Assembly: GCF_005845365.1 (NCBI RefSeq)
Contig: NZ_CP040509.1
Coordinates: 434,001-498,000, forward strand
Reading direction: 5' to 3'
Length of the DNA stretch: 64,000 nt
Origin: Rhodoluna limnophila
GTDB taxonomy: Bacteria > Actinomycetota > Actinomycetes > Actinomycetales > Microbacteriaceae
The notes below the pieces were generated by a model. It saw only the letters and a program-made list of their open reading frames with translations. It made no database searches and had not been told where the DNA came from. Below are positions 8,120 to 18,622 of the stretch, piece by piece; position 1 is the first letter of the stretch, and each line of letters begins with the position of its first letter. A program made the position numbers and the translations under genes.

Positions 8120-9796
8120 GTGGTTCAAGTACTACCTGCTCCAGCTCCACTCAAACCAGGCGTGATGCGCATCATCCCGCTCGGCGGAATCGGTGAGATT
8201 GGTCGAAACATGACCGTCTTCGAGATCGATTCGAAAATTCTGATTGTTGACTGCGGTGTGCTCTTCCCTGAGGAGCACCAACCGGGTATTGATGTCATTC
8301 TGCCGGATTTTGGCTATCTAAAAGACCGAATGGATGACGTCGTTGGTATCTTCCTAACCCACGGCCACGAGGACCACATCGGTGGTGTTCCATACCTGCT
8401 CCGCATGAAGCCGGATGTGCCTCTACTGGGTTCGGCGCTAACGCTGGCATTTGTTGAGGCCAAACTCAAAGAACACAAAATCACCCCATACTCAATGGTG
8501 GTGGCTGAGGGTCGCCGCGAAAAGCTCGCTGGTTTTGACCTTGAATTCATTGCGGTGAACCACTCGATTCCAGATGCCCTTGCCGTTGTGATTCGGTCTG
8601 TTGCCGGGTCGATCTTGCACACGGGTGACTTCAAGATGGACCAACTGCCACTTGATGGGCGCCTCACCGACCTGCGTGCTTTTGCGCGCGTTGGTGAAGA
8701 GGGCCTAGACCTCTTCATGAGCGATTCAACCAATGCCGATGTTCCTGGGTTTACCCCGCTCGAAAAGGAAATTGGGCCGGTAATTGAGAGCGTGATTGCA
8801 CGTTCCAAGAAGCGCGTGATTGTTGCCTCGTTTTCAAGCCACGTTCATCGCGTTCAGCAGGTTGTGGATGCAGCTAAGGCCAATAACCGCAAGGTAGCGC
8901 TAGTTGGCCGGTCGATGGTTCGCAACATGCAAATTGCCATCCAGATGGGCTACCTAAACGCTGAAACCGAAGATTTTGTTGACCTCAAGCAGGCTGCCAA
9001 CATGGCCCCGGATCAGGTTGTTTACATGTCAACCGGCTCGCAGGGTGAGCCAATGGCCGTCCTGGCGCGAATGGCCAATCTTGAGCACGACATTGAAATT
9101 GCTGAGGGTGACACCGTAATTCTGGCCAGCTCGTTGATTCCCGGAAACGAGAATGCCGTTTATCGCGTTATTGACGGGCTGACCAAGCTGGGCGCCAACG
9201 TAGTTCACAAGGGTAATGCCAAGGTTCACGTTTCTGGCCATGCTGCGGCGGGGGAGCTGCTCTACTGCTACAACATCTTGAAGCCCAAGAATGTCATGCC
9301 TGTCCATGGCGAATACCGTCACCTAATTGCCAATGGCAAGTTGGCGGAACAAACCGGAGTTCCGCACGAACGTGTGCTGATTACCGAGGATGGCTGGGTT
9401 ATCGACCTAGCGGACGGTGTGGCCGAGGTTGTTGGCGCGGTCGAATGTGGCCTGCTATTTGTTGACGGAAAAACTGTTGGCAAGATCACCGAAGATGACC
9501 TGCATGACCGTCGAGTGCTCGCCGAAGAAGGTTTCATCTCCATCTTCTGTGTCATCGATGCCGAGACCGGTCGGGTCAAAGTCGGTCCAGAAATCCGTGC
9601 CCGTGCATTTGCTGAAGATGACCATGTGTTTGATGACGTCAAGCCGCTGATTTCCAAGGCTCTCGCAGAGGCAGCCGGCCAGGGAGTTCGCGATACCTAC
9701 GCTCTACAGCAGGTAATTCGCCGAACCATTGGAACTTGGGTTAATCGTGCTCACCGCCGCCGACCTATGATCATTCCGGTGGTTATTGAAGGCTAG
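8120..9796 (+). CDS. rnj: Ribonuclease J
   Basis: The 558-residue enzyme belongs to the metallo-beta-lactamase/beta-CASP family, acting as endonuclease and 5'-3' exonuclease in mRNA decay and rRNA maturation. The metal-binding motif HGHEDHIGG is at residues 81-89, followed by HTGDFKMDQ and the beta-CASP segments SDSTNAD, SSHVHRVQQ and PVHGEYRHL. It starts at GTG 8120, 24 bases after dapA. With pnp upstream, two major RNA-decay enzymes lie within 10 kb. Length is normal for the family. Confidence 0.97.
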   Translation: MVQVLPAPAPLKPGVMRIIPLGGIGEIGRNMTVFEIDSKILIVDCGVLFPEEHQPGIDVILPDFGYLKDRMDDVVGIFLTHGHEDHIGGVPYLLRMKPDVPLLGSALTLAFVEAKLKEHKITPYSMVVAEGRREKLAGFDLEFIAVNHSIPDALAVVIRSVAGSILHTGDFKMDQLPLDGRLTDLRAFARVGEEGLDLFMSDSTNADVPGFTPLEKEIGPVIESVIARSKKRVIVASFSSHVHRVQQVVDAAKANNRKVALVGRSMVRNMQIAIQMGYLNAETEDFVDLKQAANMAPDQVVYMSTGSQGEPMAVLARMANLEHDIEIAEGDTVILASSLIPGNENAVYRVIDGLTKLGANVVHKGNAKVHVSGHAAAGELLYCYNILKPKNVMPVHGEYRHLIANGKLAEQTGVPHERVLITEDGWVIDLADGVAEVVGAVECGLLFVDGKTVGKITEDDLHDRRVLAEEGFISIFCVIDAETGRVKVGPEIRARAFAEDDHVFDDVKPLISKALAEAAGQGVRDTYALQQVIRRTIGTWVNRAHRRRPMIIPVVIEG

Positions 9797-9845
9797 CCCC
9801 TGGGCGCAAACGCCGTGCCTAAGCGGTTCTGACCTTCGCGGCTGT

Positions 9846-9851
9846 TAGTTT
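9846..9851 (+). promoter_or_regulatory. TAGTTT -10 box, leaderless ftsK
   Basis: TAGTTT ends 6 bases before the ATG of ftsK. No ribosome-binding site is visible, which fits leaderless initiation at 9858. The -35 region is not recognisable. Confidence 0.45.
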
Positions 9852-9857
9852 TGACGC

Positions 9858-12512
9858 ATGGCTACACGCAAACCAACTTCTGCCCGCAAACCGGCGCCTC
9901 GAGCGCCACGACCGCGCGCAGCTCAGGCACCAACGCGCGGTTCAGGTTTCGGGCATATTTTGACTGCGATTTACATGGGTTTGGCTCACACCGTGGGTGG
10001 GGCAGCCCGAGCCTTGAGCCCTGAAAAAATTGCCAAAGAAGACCGCCGTGACGGTCTGCCGTTTTTCCTGTTTTTGCTGGGCATCAGCGGTGCTCTGCTG
10101 AGCTGGGTTTTGGTAAAGCAGGACTGGGCGATTGGTCTCCACGTTTGGACCTTTGGCGCCCTTTTTGGGCGGGTAGCTTTTGCGCTGCCGGTAGTTTTGG
10201 TGGTGTTCGCTCTGTACCTAATGCGGTACCCGGCCACAATCAAAGACAACGGCCGAATCGGCATCGGCCTGTTTCTTTTCATCGTTTCGATGTCTGGATT
10301 TTTCCACGTGTTCGGCTCTCAGCCAGACCCTTCTGACGGAGAGTGGCCATTGGCTTTTGCCGGAGGAATCTTTGGCTGGCTCATATCGGTTCCATTTTTG
10401 AGCACAATCACCATCTGGGGTGCTGTCCCTGTTCTGATTGCCTTCACCTTCGGTTCGCTACTTATCATGACTAAAACCGCCCCGAATCGCATCCCTGAGC
10501 GCTTCCGCGAACTATCCGTGTACCTATTCGGAGAGTCAAAAACCGCCGGTGCAGAATCTCAGGCGGTTGAAGAAATCCCTGATGCTTTCGACGGCACTCG
10601 AGTGCCTTGGTGGCGCCGCGGCAAGTCTGACGATGAACCAGCATTTGATACCCCGTTGGTGCCAGATGTTTCCTCGGTCGTCGAGCCAGATGACTTTGAT
10701 GGCCTGTTTGGTGAGGCTCCGGTTCAGCCGGTACCTTCGGTAGATTCGATCGATGCAACGCAACCGATAGAGCTGCCGAAAGCGCCGATGTTTGTCCAGC
10801 CTGCCGCCGCCCAGGCGCCTGCGGCCAGTCCATCGCCGGCATTCCCAGGCCGTGCCAGTCGGCCTTATGTTTTGCCAACCCTAAACTTCTTGGCACCAGG
10901 CACTCCACCTAAGGCCAAGTCGGCAGCAAATGACCAAATCGTTGCGGCCATAACAAGCGTTTTCCGAGAGTTTGGAGTCGAGGCTGCAGTCGTTGGTTTC
11001 CAGCGTGGCCCTACTGTAACGCGATACGAGGTCGAGCTCGCCCCGGGTGTCAAGGTTGAAGCCGTGACTCGTTTAGCAAGCAACATTTCCTATGCGGTTG
11101 CCAGCAACGAGGTTCGAATTCTGGCGCCAATTCCGGGCAAGTCACTTATCGGCATCGAGATTCCGAACACCGACCGCGAGACTGTTTCGCTCGGTGATGT
11201 TCTAAGGTCTGAGGTCGCTGCCAAGAGTCTTCACCCGCTAACTATCGGAATTGGTAAAGACGTCGAAGGCGGTTTTGTAATTGCCAACCTTGCCAAAATG
11301 CCGCACCTTTTGGTGGCTGGTGCAACCGGTGCGGGTAAGTCAAGCTTCGTAAACTCAATGATCACTTCCATCCTCATGCGCGCTAAACCGGCCGAGGTCA
11401 GAATGGTTCTAATCGACCCTAAGCGTGTCGAATTAGCCGCCTATCAGGGTGTGCCACACCTGATTACTCCGATCATCACCAACGCAAAAAAAGCAGCTGA
11501 AGCTCTTCAGTGGGTCGTCAAAGAGATGGACATGCGTTATGACGACTTGGCCAGCTTTGGTTTCAAACACATCGATGATTTCAACCGTGCCGTCGTTGCT
11601 GGTGAAGTGAAGCTGCCTGAAGGAAGCAAGCGGGTCCTTCAGCCTTACCCATACTTGTTGGTCGTTGTAGATGAGCTAGCCGACCTCATGATTGTTGCGC
11701 CGCGAGACGTTGAGGACTCTATCGTTCGCATCACTCAGCTGGCTCGCGCCTCTGGAATCCACCTGGTTTTGGCAACGCAGCGACCATCTGTTGACGTCGT
11801 TACCGGACTCATCAAGGCCAACGTGCCAAGCCGTTTGGCATTTTCTGTGACCTCGCTCACCGACTCGCGAGTGATCCTTGACCAGCCGGGTGCTGAGAAA
11901 CTAATCGGACAGGGTGACGCACTGTTCTCACCAATGGGCACCAACAAGCCAATCCGTGTTCAAGGCGCATGGCTTGCCGAATCAGAGCTTGCCAAGATTG
12001 TTGAACACGTGAAGCTTCAGATGGAGCCTGAATACCGCCAAGATGTTCAAGAGGCGGCCGTCTCCAAGGTCGTCGATGCAGACATTGGCGATGACCTGGA
12101 TGTCTTGCTTCAAGCAGCTGAGCTAATCATCAACTCCCAGTTCGGTTCCACTTCGATGCTTCAGCGCAAACTTAGAGTTGGTTTTGCCAAGGCTGGGCGA
12201 CTCATGGATCTCCTCGAGTCGCGCCAAATTGTTGGCCCATCCGAAGGGTCAAAGGCTCGCGATGTCCTCGTCAAGCCAGAGGATCTACCAATGGTTTTGG
12301 CCCAGCTGCGTGGCGAGCCAGGCTCTATGGCGACTCCGCAGGTTCAGCAGGCCGCTGCGCTTATTGACTTTCCAGATGAACCCGTTGGCGCCATGGCGGC
12401 TGGGGAATTTGATGACTTCATCCCTCGCGCGAATGTAGATCGCTCGATAATAACTACCGGTGATGAAGACGATGGCGACGAAGATGCGTGGCAATTGACA
12501 GGTCGAAACTAA
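9858..12512 (+). CDS. ftsK: DNA translocase FtsK
   Basis: The 884-residue septal motor pumps chromosome termini and supports XerC/XerD dimer resolution. A basic proline/alanine-rich N-terminus is followed by four membrane segments (about residues 68-205), a low-complexity linker of about 100-150 residues rich in Asp, Pro and Ala, and the RecA-like motor with Walker [10 protein letters not shown] near residue 488 and a [12 protein letters not shown] Walker B. A winged-helix gamma domain ([22 protein letters not shown]) near the C-terminus would read the polar DNA motifs. Its TAA stop overlaps the ATG of pgsA. The recombinase partner xerD is at 53931. Confidence 0.96.
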   Translation: MATRKPTSARKPAPRAPRPRAAQAPTRGSGFGHILTAIYMGLAHTVGGAARALSPEKIAKEDRRDGLPFFLFLLGISGALLSWVLVKQDWAIGLHVWTFGALFGRVAFALPVVLVVFALYLMRYPATIKDNGRIGIGLFLFIVSMSGFFHVFGSQPDPSDGEWPLAFAGGIFGWLISVPFLSTITIWGAVPVLIAFTFGSLLIMTKTAPNRIPERFRELSVYLFGESKTAGAESQAVEEIPDAFDGTRVPWWRRGKSDDEPAFDTPLVPDVSSVVEPDDFDGLFGEAPVQPVPSVDSIDATQPIELPKAPMFVQPAAAQAPAASPSPAFPGRASRPYVLPTLNFLAPGTPPKAKSAANDQIVAAITSVFREFGVEAAVVGFQRGPTVTRYEVELAPGVKVEAVTRLASNISYAVASNEVRILAPIPGKSLIGIEIPNTDRETVSLGDVLRSEVAAKSLHPLTIGIGKDVEGGFVIANLAKMPHLLVAGATGAGKSSFVNSMITSILMRAKPAEVRMVLIDPKRVELAAYQGVPHLITPIITNAKKAAEALQWVVKEMDMRYDDLASFGFKHIDDFNRAVVAGEVKLPEGSKRVLQPYPYLLVVVDELADLMIVAPRDVEDSIVRITQLARASGIHLVLATQRPSVDVVTGLIKANVPSRLAFSVTSLTDSRVILDQPGAEKLIGQGDALFSPMGTNKPIRVQGAWLAESELAKIVEHVKLQMEPEYRQDVQEAAVSKVVDADIGDDLDVLLQAAELIINSQFGSTSMLQRKLRVGFAKAGRLMDLLESRQIVGPSEGSKARDVLVKPEDLPMVLAQLRGEPGSMATPQVQQAAALIDFPDEPVGAMAAGEFDDFIPRANVDRSIITTGDEDDGDEDAWQLTGRN

Positions 12513-13081
12513 TGATTGAAAAAAACGCCAAATCGATTTTTAACCTGCCAAACATCATCACGATGGCTCGCATCCTGGCGGTGCCGTTCTTCATCTGGTC
12601 ACTGATGGCCGTTGCTGATCCGGCCAGCTCAATGCGCTGGGTCTCCACAGGTATTTTCATTCTGATTATGGCCAGTGACGGTATCGATGGCGCGATTGCT
12701 CGCAAGCGCGGACTGGTCACCAACCTTGGCAAACTGCTCGATCCAATCGCAGATAAAGCCCTGCTCGGGGGAGCGCTGATTACCCTTTCGGTGCTCAACG
12801 AAGTCTCGTGGTGGGTGACCATCGTGATTTTGACTCGTGAACTCGGCATTACCGCCTATCGATTTGTGGTGATCAAAAAGCGCGTGGTTCCAGCTTCGGC
12901 CGGCGGCAAGCTTAAGACCATCTTCCAGGGCATCATGGTTGGTTTTGTGGTTTCACCATTTCAGGGTTACTTCGGTGAATGGTACGACTGGCTTGAAAAC
13001 ACATTGGTTGCAATTGCTGTTGTGCTCACTGTTTGGACCGGCCTCCAGTACCTAATTGCAGCCTCCAGAGCCAAGCGGTAA
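12512..13081 (+). CDS. pgsA: CDP-diacylglycerol-glycerol-3-phosphate transferase
   Basis: The 189-residue integral membrane enzyme makes phosphatidylglycerol phosphate. The CDP-alcohol phosphotransferase motif is complete: Asp56, Asp59-Gly60, Ala63-Arg64, Gly73, Asp77 and Asp81. Several hydrophobic helices cover the rest. The frame extends to a GTG at 12488, but ATG 12512 forms TAATG with the ftsK stop and gives a family-like N-terminus, so it is preferred. The gene overlaps cinA the same way. The position after ftsK matches pgsA3 in mycobacteria; substrate assignment is by homology only. Confidence 0.9.
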   Translation: MIEKNAKSIFNLPNIITMARILAVPFFIWSLMAVADPASSMRWVSTGIFILIMASDGIDGAIARKRGLVTNLGKLLDPIADKALLGGALITLSVLNEVSWWVTIVILTRELGITAYRFVVIKKRVVPASAGGKLKTIFQGIMVGFVVSPFQGYFGEWYDWLENTLVAIAVVLTVWTGLQYLIAASRAKR

Positions 13082-13584
13082 TGAACCACTTAGCGGCGCT
13101 CGAGCTGATCGAGTCTCTTCGCGACCGGGGGTTAAAACTGGCGCTAGCAGAATCCATCACCGGCGGCGCCCTCGCAGCCGAGTTGGTTTCGGTACCCGGT
13201 GCCTCAAAAGTGCTGGCCGGTTCTGTGGTGGCCTACGACACCAACCTAAAACGTGACCTGCTGGCGGTCCCTGCCAGCCTCCTCAAACAACACGGTGCAG
13301 TTCACCCCGAGGTTGCGGTGGCCATGGCCGAGGGGGCTCACCGCCTAATCAGCAAGGCCATCGATGGATTGCCGACCAATGTGGTTGGGCTCGCTACCAC
13401 CGGCGTTGCCGGGCCCGATCAACAGGATGGCGTATCCGTCGGCACTGCATTCATTGCGGTAACTGGGCTCGGAGCTCCGGAATCGAAAGTTTTTGAACAT
13501 CGATTCCTTGGAGATCGGAATGAGATTCGCAGTCAATGCGTAACAGCCTCAATCGAGCACCTTCTGGATCTGCTTCGTCAATAA
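13081..13584 (+). CDS. CinA C-terminal domain amidase
   Basis: The 167-residue protein corresponds to the stand-alone CinA C-terminal (PncC-like) domain, which deamidates nicotinamide mononucleotide in pyridine nucleotide recycling. Motifs include LAESITGGALAAELVSVPGAS, SVVAYDTNLKRDLLAV and ATTGVAGPDQQDG. The N-terminal molybdopterin-binding domain of full CinA is absent, as is usual in actinobacteria. ATG 13081 overlaps the pgsA stop (TAATG). Competence-related function is not implied. It sits between pgsA and clgR as in related genomes. Confidence 0.9.
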   Translation: MNHLAALELIESLRDRGLKLALAESITGGALAAELVSVPGASKVLAGSVVAYDTNLKRDLLAVPASLLKQHGAVHPEVAVAMAEGAHRLISKAIDGLPTNVVGLATTGVAGPDQQDGVSVGTAFIAVTGLGAPESKVFEHRFLGDRNEIRSQCVTASIEHLLDLLRQ

Positions 13585-13702
13585 GCAGGAACAAATCAGC
13601 CCCGGAGCCGGTTCTGTTTCAAGTAACACTCAGGTAAATCTCAGGCGGTCGGTTTATCGTTTGTCTGAGGCAACGGGTAGGTTATTTACAAAGGAGGCAC
13701 AA

Positions 13703-14011
13703 ATGGTTCTAGTTCGTCAAGAAATCGGAGACGTGCTTCGCGACTTTCGTTTGCAGAAGGGTCGAACCCTTCGCCAGGTCGCAGGGCGCGCTAGCGTGGC
13801 TTTGGGCTATCTAAGTGAGGTAGAGAGAGGACAGAAAGAGGCTTCTTCTGAGATTCTCGCTTCTGTCGCTGAGGCACTTGATGTCCCAATCTCGCAGATC
13901 ATGCGTGAGGTTAGTGACCGCCTTGCTTTGCTTGAGGGAGTCACCATCCCTGACACAATTCCGGCAGAGTTTGTAGCTAACTACGATTCCGCTCTTGCTG
14001 GAGCTCGCTAG
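13703..14011 (+). CDS. clgR: ClgR-like helix-turn-helix regulator
   Basis: The 102-residue protein has a Cro/CI-type helix-turn-helix at about residues 10-65 (LRDFRLQKGRTLRQVAGRAS, GYLSEVERGQKEAS). Sequence and position between cinA/pgsA and recA match ClgR, which activates clp protease and stress genes in other actinobacteria. ATG 13703 is chosen because AAGGAGG lies 5 bases upstream; the open frame begins at a TTG at 13661. A strong terminator follows. The C-terminus is short and ends without the alanine-alanine degradation tag known for some ClgR proteins. Confidence 0.85.
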   Translation: MVLVRQEIGDVLRDFRLQKGRTLRQVAGRASVALGYLSEVERGQKEASSEILASVAEALDVPISQIMREVSDRLALLEGVTIPDTIPAEFVANYDSALAGAR

Positions 14012-14032
14012 CTCCAACAACAACTGGCTCTG

Positions 14033-14064
14033 AAAGACCCCCGGTATTGTCGGGGGTCTTTCTG
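14033..14064 (+). terminator. Intrinsic terminator after clgR
   Basis: AAAGACCCCCG at 14033-14043 pairs perfectly with CGGGGGTCTTT at 14051-14061 around a 7-base loop, followed by a short pyrimidine tail. It closes the ftsK-pgsA-cinA-clgR group. Confidence 0.9.
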
Positions 14065-14082
14065 CATATCTCAAAGCTTGGG

Positions 14083-14088
14083 TAGGGT
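14083..14088 (+). promoter_or_regulatory. TAGGGT -10 box, leaderless DUF3046 gene
   Basis: TAGGGT ends 6 bases before the GTG start at 14095, only 19 bases past the preceding terminator tail. No ribosome-binding site separates them, so leaderless translation is likely. Confidence 0.5.
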
Positions 14089-14094
14089 CGTAAG

Positions 14095-14322
14095 GTGCGC
14101 TTGAGTGAATTTCGTGAATACATGACCGATGAATTTGGTCGCGGTTATGCGCTTGTCGTGGCAGAAGACCTAGTTATCGGTGAATTGGGTGATCTAACCG
14201 CCAACCAAGCGCTGGCCAAGGGTGCAGCGCCTAAAGAGGTGTGGCTCGCGGTCTGCCACGCTGCTGGTGTGCCAAAAGAGCGGTGGCACGGGGCTGTCAA
14301 AGACAAGCCAACAGGCCGCTGA
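14095..14322 (+). CDS. DUF3046 protein
   Basis: The 75-residue protein (MRLSEFREYMTDEFGRGYA..., later VWLAVCHAAGVPKERWHG) matches the DUF3046 family, small actinobacterial proteins encoded just upstream of recA. Function is unknown. It has its own terminator-proximal promoter candidate and starts with GTG directly after a -10 box. The 215-base gap behind it contains the recA SOS box. Genomic linkage to recA is conserved, but a DNA-repair role is unproven. Confidence 0.85.
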   Translation: MRLSEFREYMTDEFGRGYALVVAEDLVIGELGDLTANQALAKGAAPKEVWLAVCHAAGVPKERWHGAVKDKPTGR

Positions 14323-14362
14323 ACAAAAACCCGAAGAAACGACACGCCAAATAAATTAACTA

Positions 14363-14378
14363 TCGAAATCTTGTTCGA
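14363..14378 (+). promoter_or_regulatory. LexA (SOS) box upstream of recA
   Basis: TCGAAATCTTGTTCGA matches the Gram-positive/actinobacterial SOS consensus TCGAACNNNNGTTCGA at 11 of 12 defined positions. A TAGGTT -10 candidate lies at 14386-14391, so the box would overlap the -35 region and allow LexA repression of recA-recX. The remaining leader to 14537 is AT-rich with no gene seen. Confidence 0.85.
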
Positions 14379-14537
14379 ATGCGTGTAGGTTAATAACAAC
14401 GAGTTTTGCGGTGCAGTTTTCAACAATTTGAGTCGGTTTTTCAGCAATGTCAGACCGGCAAAATAAAGTCGGATTTTAGAAATCAAAACCACCTGAAGTT
14501 CATCAGCAACGGCGATTAGCCAGAATCAGAGGACCAA

Positions 14538-15611
14538 ATGCCATCACCATCAGATCGCGAAAAGGCACTAGACACTGCTCTTGCCCAGATTGACCGTCAG
14601 TTCGGTAAAGGCTCAGTTATGCGCCTTGGTTCAGATGATCGCGCACCGGTAGAGGTAATCCCAACCGGCTCAATCGCTCTAGACGTGGCATTGGGTACCG
14701 GTGGCCTGCCAAAGGGTCGCATCGTTGAGATTTACGGCCCAGAGTCTTCAGGTAAGACCACCGTTGCACTGCACGCAATTGCTAACGCCCAGCGCAACGG
14801 CGGAATCGCTGCTTTCATCGATGCTGAGCACGCACTCGACCCTGAGTACGCAAAGGCCCTTGGTGTTGACACCGATGCACTTTTGGTTAGCCAGCCAGAC
14901 ACCGGAGAGCAGGCTCTAGAAATTGCCGACATGCTGATTCGCTCGGGCTCAATCGACATCATCGTCATCGACTCTGTTGCAGCACTTGTACCACGTGCCG
15001 AGATCGAGGGTGAAATGGGAGACTCGCACGTCGGTCTGCAGGCACGTTTGATGTCGCAGGCACTGCGCAAGCTGACCGGTGCTTTGAACAGCACCGGCAC
15101 CACCATGATCTTCATCAACCAGCTCCGCGAGAAAATCGGTGTGTTCTTCGGCAGCCCTGAAACCACCGCCGGTGGTAAGGCGCTAAAGTTCTACGCTTCG
15201 GTCCGCTTGGACATCCGCAGAATTGAAACCCTGAAGGACGGCACTGAGGCTGTCGGAAACCGTACTCGCGTCAAGGTCGTAAAGAACAAGATGGCGGCCC
15301 CGTTCAAGCAGGCAGAATTCGACATCATTTACGGAATTGGTATTTCTCGCGAGGGAAGCCTGATCGACTTCGGTGTCGAACAAGAGATTGTGAAGAAGTC
15401 AGGTGCCTGGTACACCTACGAGGGTGAACAGCTTGGTCAGGGTAAAGAGAATGCCCGTAAGTACCTCATCGAAAACGGCAAGGTTGCCGACGAGATTGAG
15501 AAGAAAATCAAAACCAAGCTAGGTATCGGTGTACCGCGCGCGGTTGCCGATTTGCCGGCCGAATCCGCTCCAGACGCTTCAACCAAAGCAAAGGCTGCCA
15601 ACGCAGGCTAA
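14538..15611 (+). CDS. recA: Recombinase RecA
   Basis: The 357-residue RecA forms filaments on single-stranded DNA, drives strand exchange and stimulates LexA self-cleavage. Walker [10 protein letters not shown] is near residues 67-75; further hallmarks are [13 protein letters not shown], the Walker B-like [22 protein letters not shown] and [11 protein letters not shown]. No intein interrupts it, unlike some mycobacterial recA genes. The ATG follows an AGAGGACCAA ribosome-binding region. recX starts 2 bases after the stop. Regulation by LexA is indicated by the box at 14363. Confidence 0.99.
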   Translation: MPSPSDREKALDTALAQIDRQFGKGSVMRLGSDDRAPVEVIPTGSIALDVALGTGGLPKGRIVEIYGPESSGKTTVALHAIANAQRNGGIAAFIDAEHALDPEYAKALGVDTDALLVSQPDTGEQALEIADMLIRSGSIDIIVIDSVAALVPRAEIEGEMGDSHVGLQARLMSQALRKLTGALNSTGTTMIFINQLREKIGVFFGSPETTAGGKALKFYASVRLDIRRIETLKDGTEAVGNRTRVKVVKNKMAAPFKQAEFDIIYGIGISREGSLIDFGVEQEIVKKSGAWYTYEGEQLGQGKENARKYLIENGKVADEIEKKIKTKLGIGVPRAVADLPAESAPDASTKAKAANAG

Positions 15612-15613
15612 GA

Positions 15614-16195
15614 ATGGTTTACCAACGAGGTCGGTCCAAACGCGTCAAATCAGGCTCTGAGGAGTCTTTTGAGGCGAACGAGGGCCGGCCTCGCCCAGTT
15701 AAAGACAAGCCACAGCCAAGCCCAGAGAGGCTTGAGCAGCGAGCACGAAATGTCCTCCTTTACCAACTTGCCAAGAGTGCAAAGTCCAAGCAGCAACTTC
15801 GTGAAATTCTTGAAAAGCGCGAAATTCCGACTGAAATTGCTGAGCCGATTCTCGAGCGGTTCACCGAAGTTGGCCTGATTGATGATCAGGCCTTTGCGGC
15901 TACTTTAGTTTCAAGCAGGCGTTCATTTCGCGGGCTATCTAAGTCCGCTATCCGCCAGGAGTTGAAGACCAAGGGGGTTGAGCCCCAAGTCATCGAAACG
16001 GCGCTTGAGACAGTTTCCACCGAAGACGAACTCCAGTCGGCACAAGAACTTGCTCTCAAAAGGTTCAACCAAATGTCTCACCTTGATAAAACAACTCGAG
16101 ACCGGCGTCTGGCGGGTTTCCTTCAGCGCAAAGGGTATTCCAGCTCGGTCACCTTCGCGGCTATCCGCTGGGCCGAGAGCCAAGAGCTAAAATAG
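15614..16195 (+). CDS. recX: Regulatory protein RecX
   Basis: The 193-residue protein is made of RecX-type three-helix repeats ([75 protein letters not shown]). RecX limits RecA filament extension. It carries a basic, disordered N-terminus of about 45 residues before the first repeat. Start ATG 15614 lies 2 bases after the recA stop, so it is probably co-transcribed and SOS-induced with recA. Confidence 0.93.
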   Translation: MVYQRGRSKRVKSGSEESFEANEGRPRPVKDKPQPSPERLEQRARNVLLYQLAKSAKSKQQLREILEKREIPTEIAEPILERFTEVGLIDDQAFAATLVSSRRSFRGLSKSAIRQELKTKGVEPQVIETALETVSTEDELQSAQELALKRFNQMSHLDKTTRDRRLAGFLQRKGYSSSVTFAAIRWAESQELK

Positions 16196-16202
16196 TCACC
16201 TA

Positions 16203-17684
16203 ATGACAAATGCAACCCGCACCTACGAAGTGCGCACCTACGGCTGCCAGATGAACGTTCACGATTCTGAGCGTCTAACTGGACTTCTTGAGGGCGCTGG
16301 CTATGCGCCAGTCGAGTCTGGTTTGGCCGACATCATCGTTTTCAACACGTGCGCCGTGCGTGAAAATGCAGATAACAAGCTGTATGGCAATTTGGGAATG
16401 CTCGGCGAAATTAAGCGTGAAACCCCAGGCATGCAAATTGCCGTGGGTGGTTGTCTGGCTCAAAAAGACCGCGACACCATAATCAAGCGCGCGCCATGGG
16501 TTGACGTCGTATTCGGAACCCACAACATCGGCTCTCTTCCGGCGCTACTCGAGCGAGCCCGCCACAACCAAGAGGCCCAGGTCGAAATCCTTGAGGCACT
16601 GGAAACTTTTCCAAGCGATTTGCCAACCAAGCGAGACTCAACCTACGCGGGCTGGGTTTCGATCTCGGTGGGTTGTAATAACACCTGCACCTTCTGCATC
16701 GTTCCGAGCCTCCGAGGCAAAGAGAAAGACCGCCGTCCTGGCGATGTCCTTGCCGAGGTTCAAGCCCTGGTAGATGACGGTGCCGTCGAGGTCACTCTTC
16801 TCGGCCAGAACGTAAACACCTATGGTGTTGAGTTTGGAGACAAGGGGGCGTTTGCCAAGTTGTTGCGCGCCTGCGGCGAGATCAAGGGCCTTGAGCGCGT
16901 GCGTTTTACCAGCCCCCATCCTGCAGCCTTCACCGATGACGTCATCGAGGCTATGGCTGAGACCCCTAACGTCATGCCATCGCTTCACATGCCACTGCAG
17001 TCTGGCAGCGATAAGGTCCTCAAGGACATGCGTCGTAGCTATCGCAGCGATAAGTACCTTGGCATCATTGAGCGAGTTCGTAATTTGATTCCCGATGCTG
17101 CCATCACAACCGACATCATCGTCGGATTTCCAGGCGAGACCGAAGAAGACTTCCAAGAAACCATGCGGGTGGTAGCGGAGTCTCGCTTCAGTGCGTCATA
17201 CACGTTCCAATACTCCAAGCGCCCTGGTACTCCAGCCGCCGATCTTCCTGACCAATTGCCTAAGGCAGTTGTGCAGGAGCGATACGAGCGCCTGATGGCC
17301 TTGGTGAATGATGTGGCGTTGAAAGAAAATCAACTCCAAATTGGTCGAACCGTTGAAATCTTGGTTGCCAACAACGAGGGTCGTAAGGATGAAGCCACTA
17401 ACCGAATGAGCGGTCGTGCCCGGGATAATCGTCTGGTGCACTTTGAGATTCCTGAGGGTGCCGAGCGTCCACGTCCTGGCGACATGATTACAGCACGCAT
17501 CACGGGCGCTGCTCCTTACCACCTGCTAGCTGACGACCTAAGTGCCTACAGCGTCAGACGGACAACTGCGGGCGATGCCTGGGACCGAGCTGAGGCTGCG
17601 AGCTGTTCCGTTCCGGCTACCTCCAGTGGCGGCGCTGCCCAGTCGGTTTCACTAGGCTTACCAACTCTAAAAAAGCCGGAATGA
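16203..17684 (+). CDS. miaB: tRNA-2-methylthio-N6-dimethylallyladenosine synthase MiaB
   Basis: The 493-residue radical SAM methylthiotransferase modifies A37 of tRNAs after MiaA. The N-terminal MTTase domain holds Cys15 (YGCQMN), FNTCAVREN and GGCLAQ cysteines for one Fe-S cluster; the radical SAM motif CNNTCTFC begins near residue 158. A TRAM domain follows. The last 40 residues are a poorly conserved tail rich in Ala, Ser and Gly. It starts 8 bases after recX and its TGA overlaps the miaA ATG (ATGA). Confidence 0.96.
   Translation: MTNATRTYEVRTYGCQMNVHDSERLTGLLEGAGYAPVESGLADIIVFNTCAVRENADNKLYGNLGMLGEIKRETPGMQIAVGGCLAQKDRDTIIKRAPWVDVVFGTHNIGSLPALLERARHNQEAQVEILEALETFPSDLPTKRDSTYAGWVSISVGCNNTCTFCIVPSLRGKEKDRRPGDVLAEVQALVDDGAVEVTLLGQNVNTYGVEFGDKGAFAKLLRACGEIKGLERVRFTSPHPAAFTDDVIEAMAETPNVMPSLHMPLQSGSDKVLKDMRRSYRSDKYLGIIERVRNLIPDAAITTDIIVGFPGETEEDFQETMRVVAESRFSASYTFQYSKRPGTPAADLPDQLPKAVVQERYERLMALVNDVALKENQLQIGRTVEILVANNEGRKDEATNRMSGRARDNRLVHFEIPEGAERPRPGDMITARITGAAPYHLLADDLSAYSVRRTTAGDAWDRAEAASCSVPATSSGGAAQSVSLGLPTLKKPE
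17653..17658 (+). promoter_or_regulatory. TAGGCT -10 candidate for miaA
   Basis: TAGGCT lies inside the 3' end of miaB, 22 bases before the miaA start. Initiation near 17665 would give a short leader containing a GCCGGA ribosome-binding candidate. It belongs to the recurring TAGGCT set but could be coincidental coding sequence. Confidence 0.3.
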
Positions 17685-18613
17685 AGCCCAAACTTATTGC
17701 TGTAGTTGGTCCTACCGGAAGCGGCAAGTCTAACCTCGCGATTGAAATTGCTAAACATGTTTTGTCCCACGGGGGCCGAGCAGAGATTATCAACGCTGAT
17801 TCAATGCAGTTTTATCGAGGCATGGACATTGGTACTGCAAAACTTTCCGTCGAGGAACGTCAAGGAATCACTCACCACCTCTTTGACTGGCTTGAGATCA
17901 CGGATGAGTCCACCGCAGCCGAGTATCAAACCGTAGCGCGGCCACTAATCGAGGAGCTTCAGGCCGAGGGTGTGGTTCCTATTTTGGTTGGTGGTTCAAT
18001 GCTTTACGTTGCCGCCGTTTTGAATAATTTTGAGTTTCCGGCCCGCGATGCACAGCTTAGGGCCCAACTAGAGGCCGATCTTGAGCTTGTCGGTCCGCAC
18101 GAGTTGCATCGAAGGCTGGCTGCTATTGATCCGGTGGCTGCCGGAAGAATCACCCCAGAAAACGGCCGCCGAACTGTGCGTGCCCTTGAGATCGTCACAC
18201 TTACTGGCCAGCCGTTTGCGGCGGCATTACCCGATGAGATTGTCGACTGGCAGCCTGTGCTCGAGATAGGCACCAATGGGCCGCGAGAGGACCTCAGGGC
18301 GCGGCTGGAGGCCCGAGTGCACCAAATGTGGGCAAACGGTTTGCTGAACGAGGTTGAGCGTCTTATTCCGCTAGGAGTTCGAAACGGAAAAACATCATCC
18401 AGGGCCATTGGCTACGCGCAGGCGCTAAACCAAATTGATGGCTTGATGAGTGAAGAAGAGGCAATCGCCGACACCGTGCGTTTGACCCAAAAATATGCCC
18501 GCCGCCAGATGTCTTGGTTCCGTCGTGATCGACGAATCAACTGGCTTGATTACCAAGACGTTCAGTTTCAGAGCAAGGCCCTGCAGCTGGTTACCAATTG
18601 GCTTGACCTTTAG
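17681..18613 (+). CDS. miaA: tRNA dimethylallyltransferase
   Basis: The 310-residue enzyme adds the dimethylallyl group to A37 of tRNAs reading U-starting codons, the substrate for MiaB encoded just upstream. The P-loop [15 protein letters not shown] is at the N-terminus, followed by [18 protein letters not shown] and the ...[15 protein letters not shown] catalytic segment. The ATG overlaps the miaB stop. Its TAG stop forms the first three bases of the TAGGCT box that precedes dapF. Confidence 0.97.
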   Translation: MKPKLIAVVGPTGSGKSNLAIEIAKHVLSHGGRAEIINADSMQFYRGMDIGTAKLSVEERQGITHHLFDWLEITDESTAAEYQTVARPLIEELQAEGVVPILVGGSMLYVAAVLNNFEFPARDAQLRAQLEADLELVGPHELHRRLAAIDPVAAGRITPENGRRTVRALEIVTLTGQPFAAALPDEIVDWQPVLEIGTNGPREDLRARLEARVHQMWANGLLNEVERLIPLGVRNGKTSSRAIGYAQALNQIDGLMSEEEAIADTVRLTQKYARRQMSWFRRDRRINWLDYQDVQFQSKALQLVTNWLDL

Positions 18614-18616
18614 GCT
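18611..18616 (+). promoter_or_regulatory. TAGGCT -10 box, leaderless dapF, shared with miaA stop
   Basis: The TAG of this box is the miaA stop codon, and the box ends 6 bases before the dapF ATG. No ribosome-binding site intervenes, so transcripts from here would begin at the start codon. Confidence 0.5.
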
Positions 18617-18622
18617 TGTCGC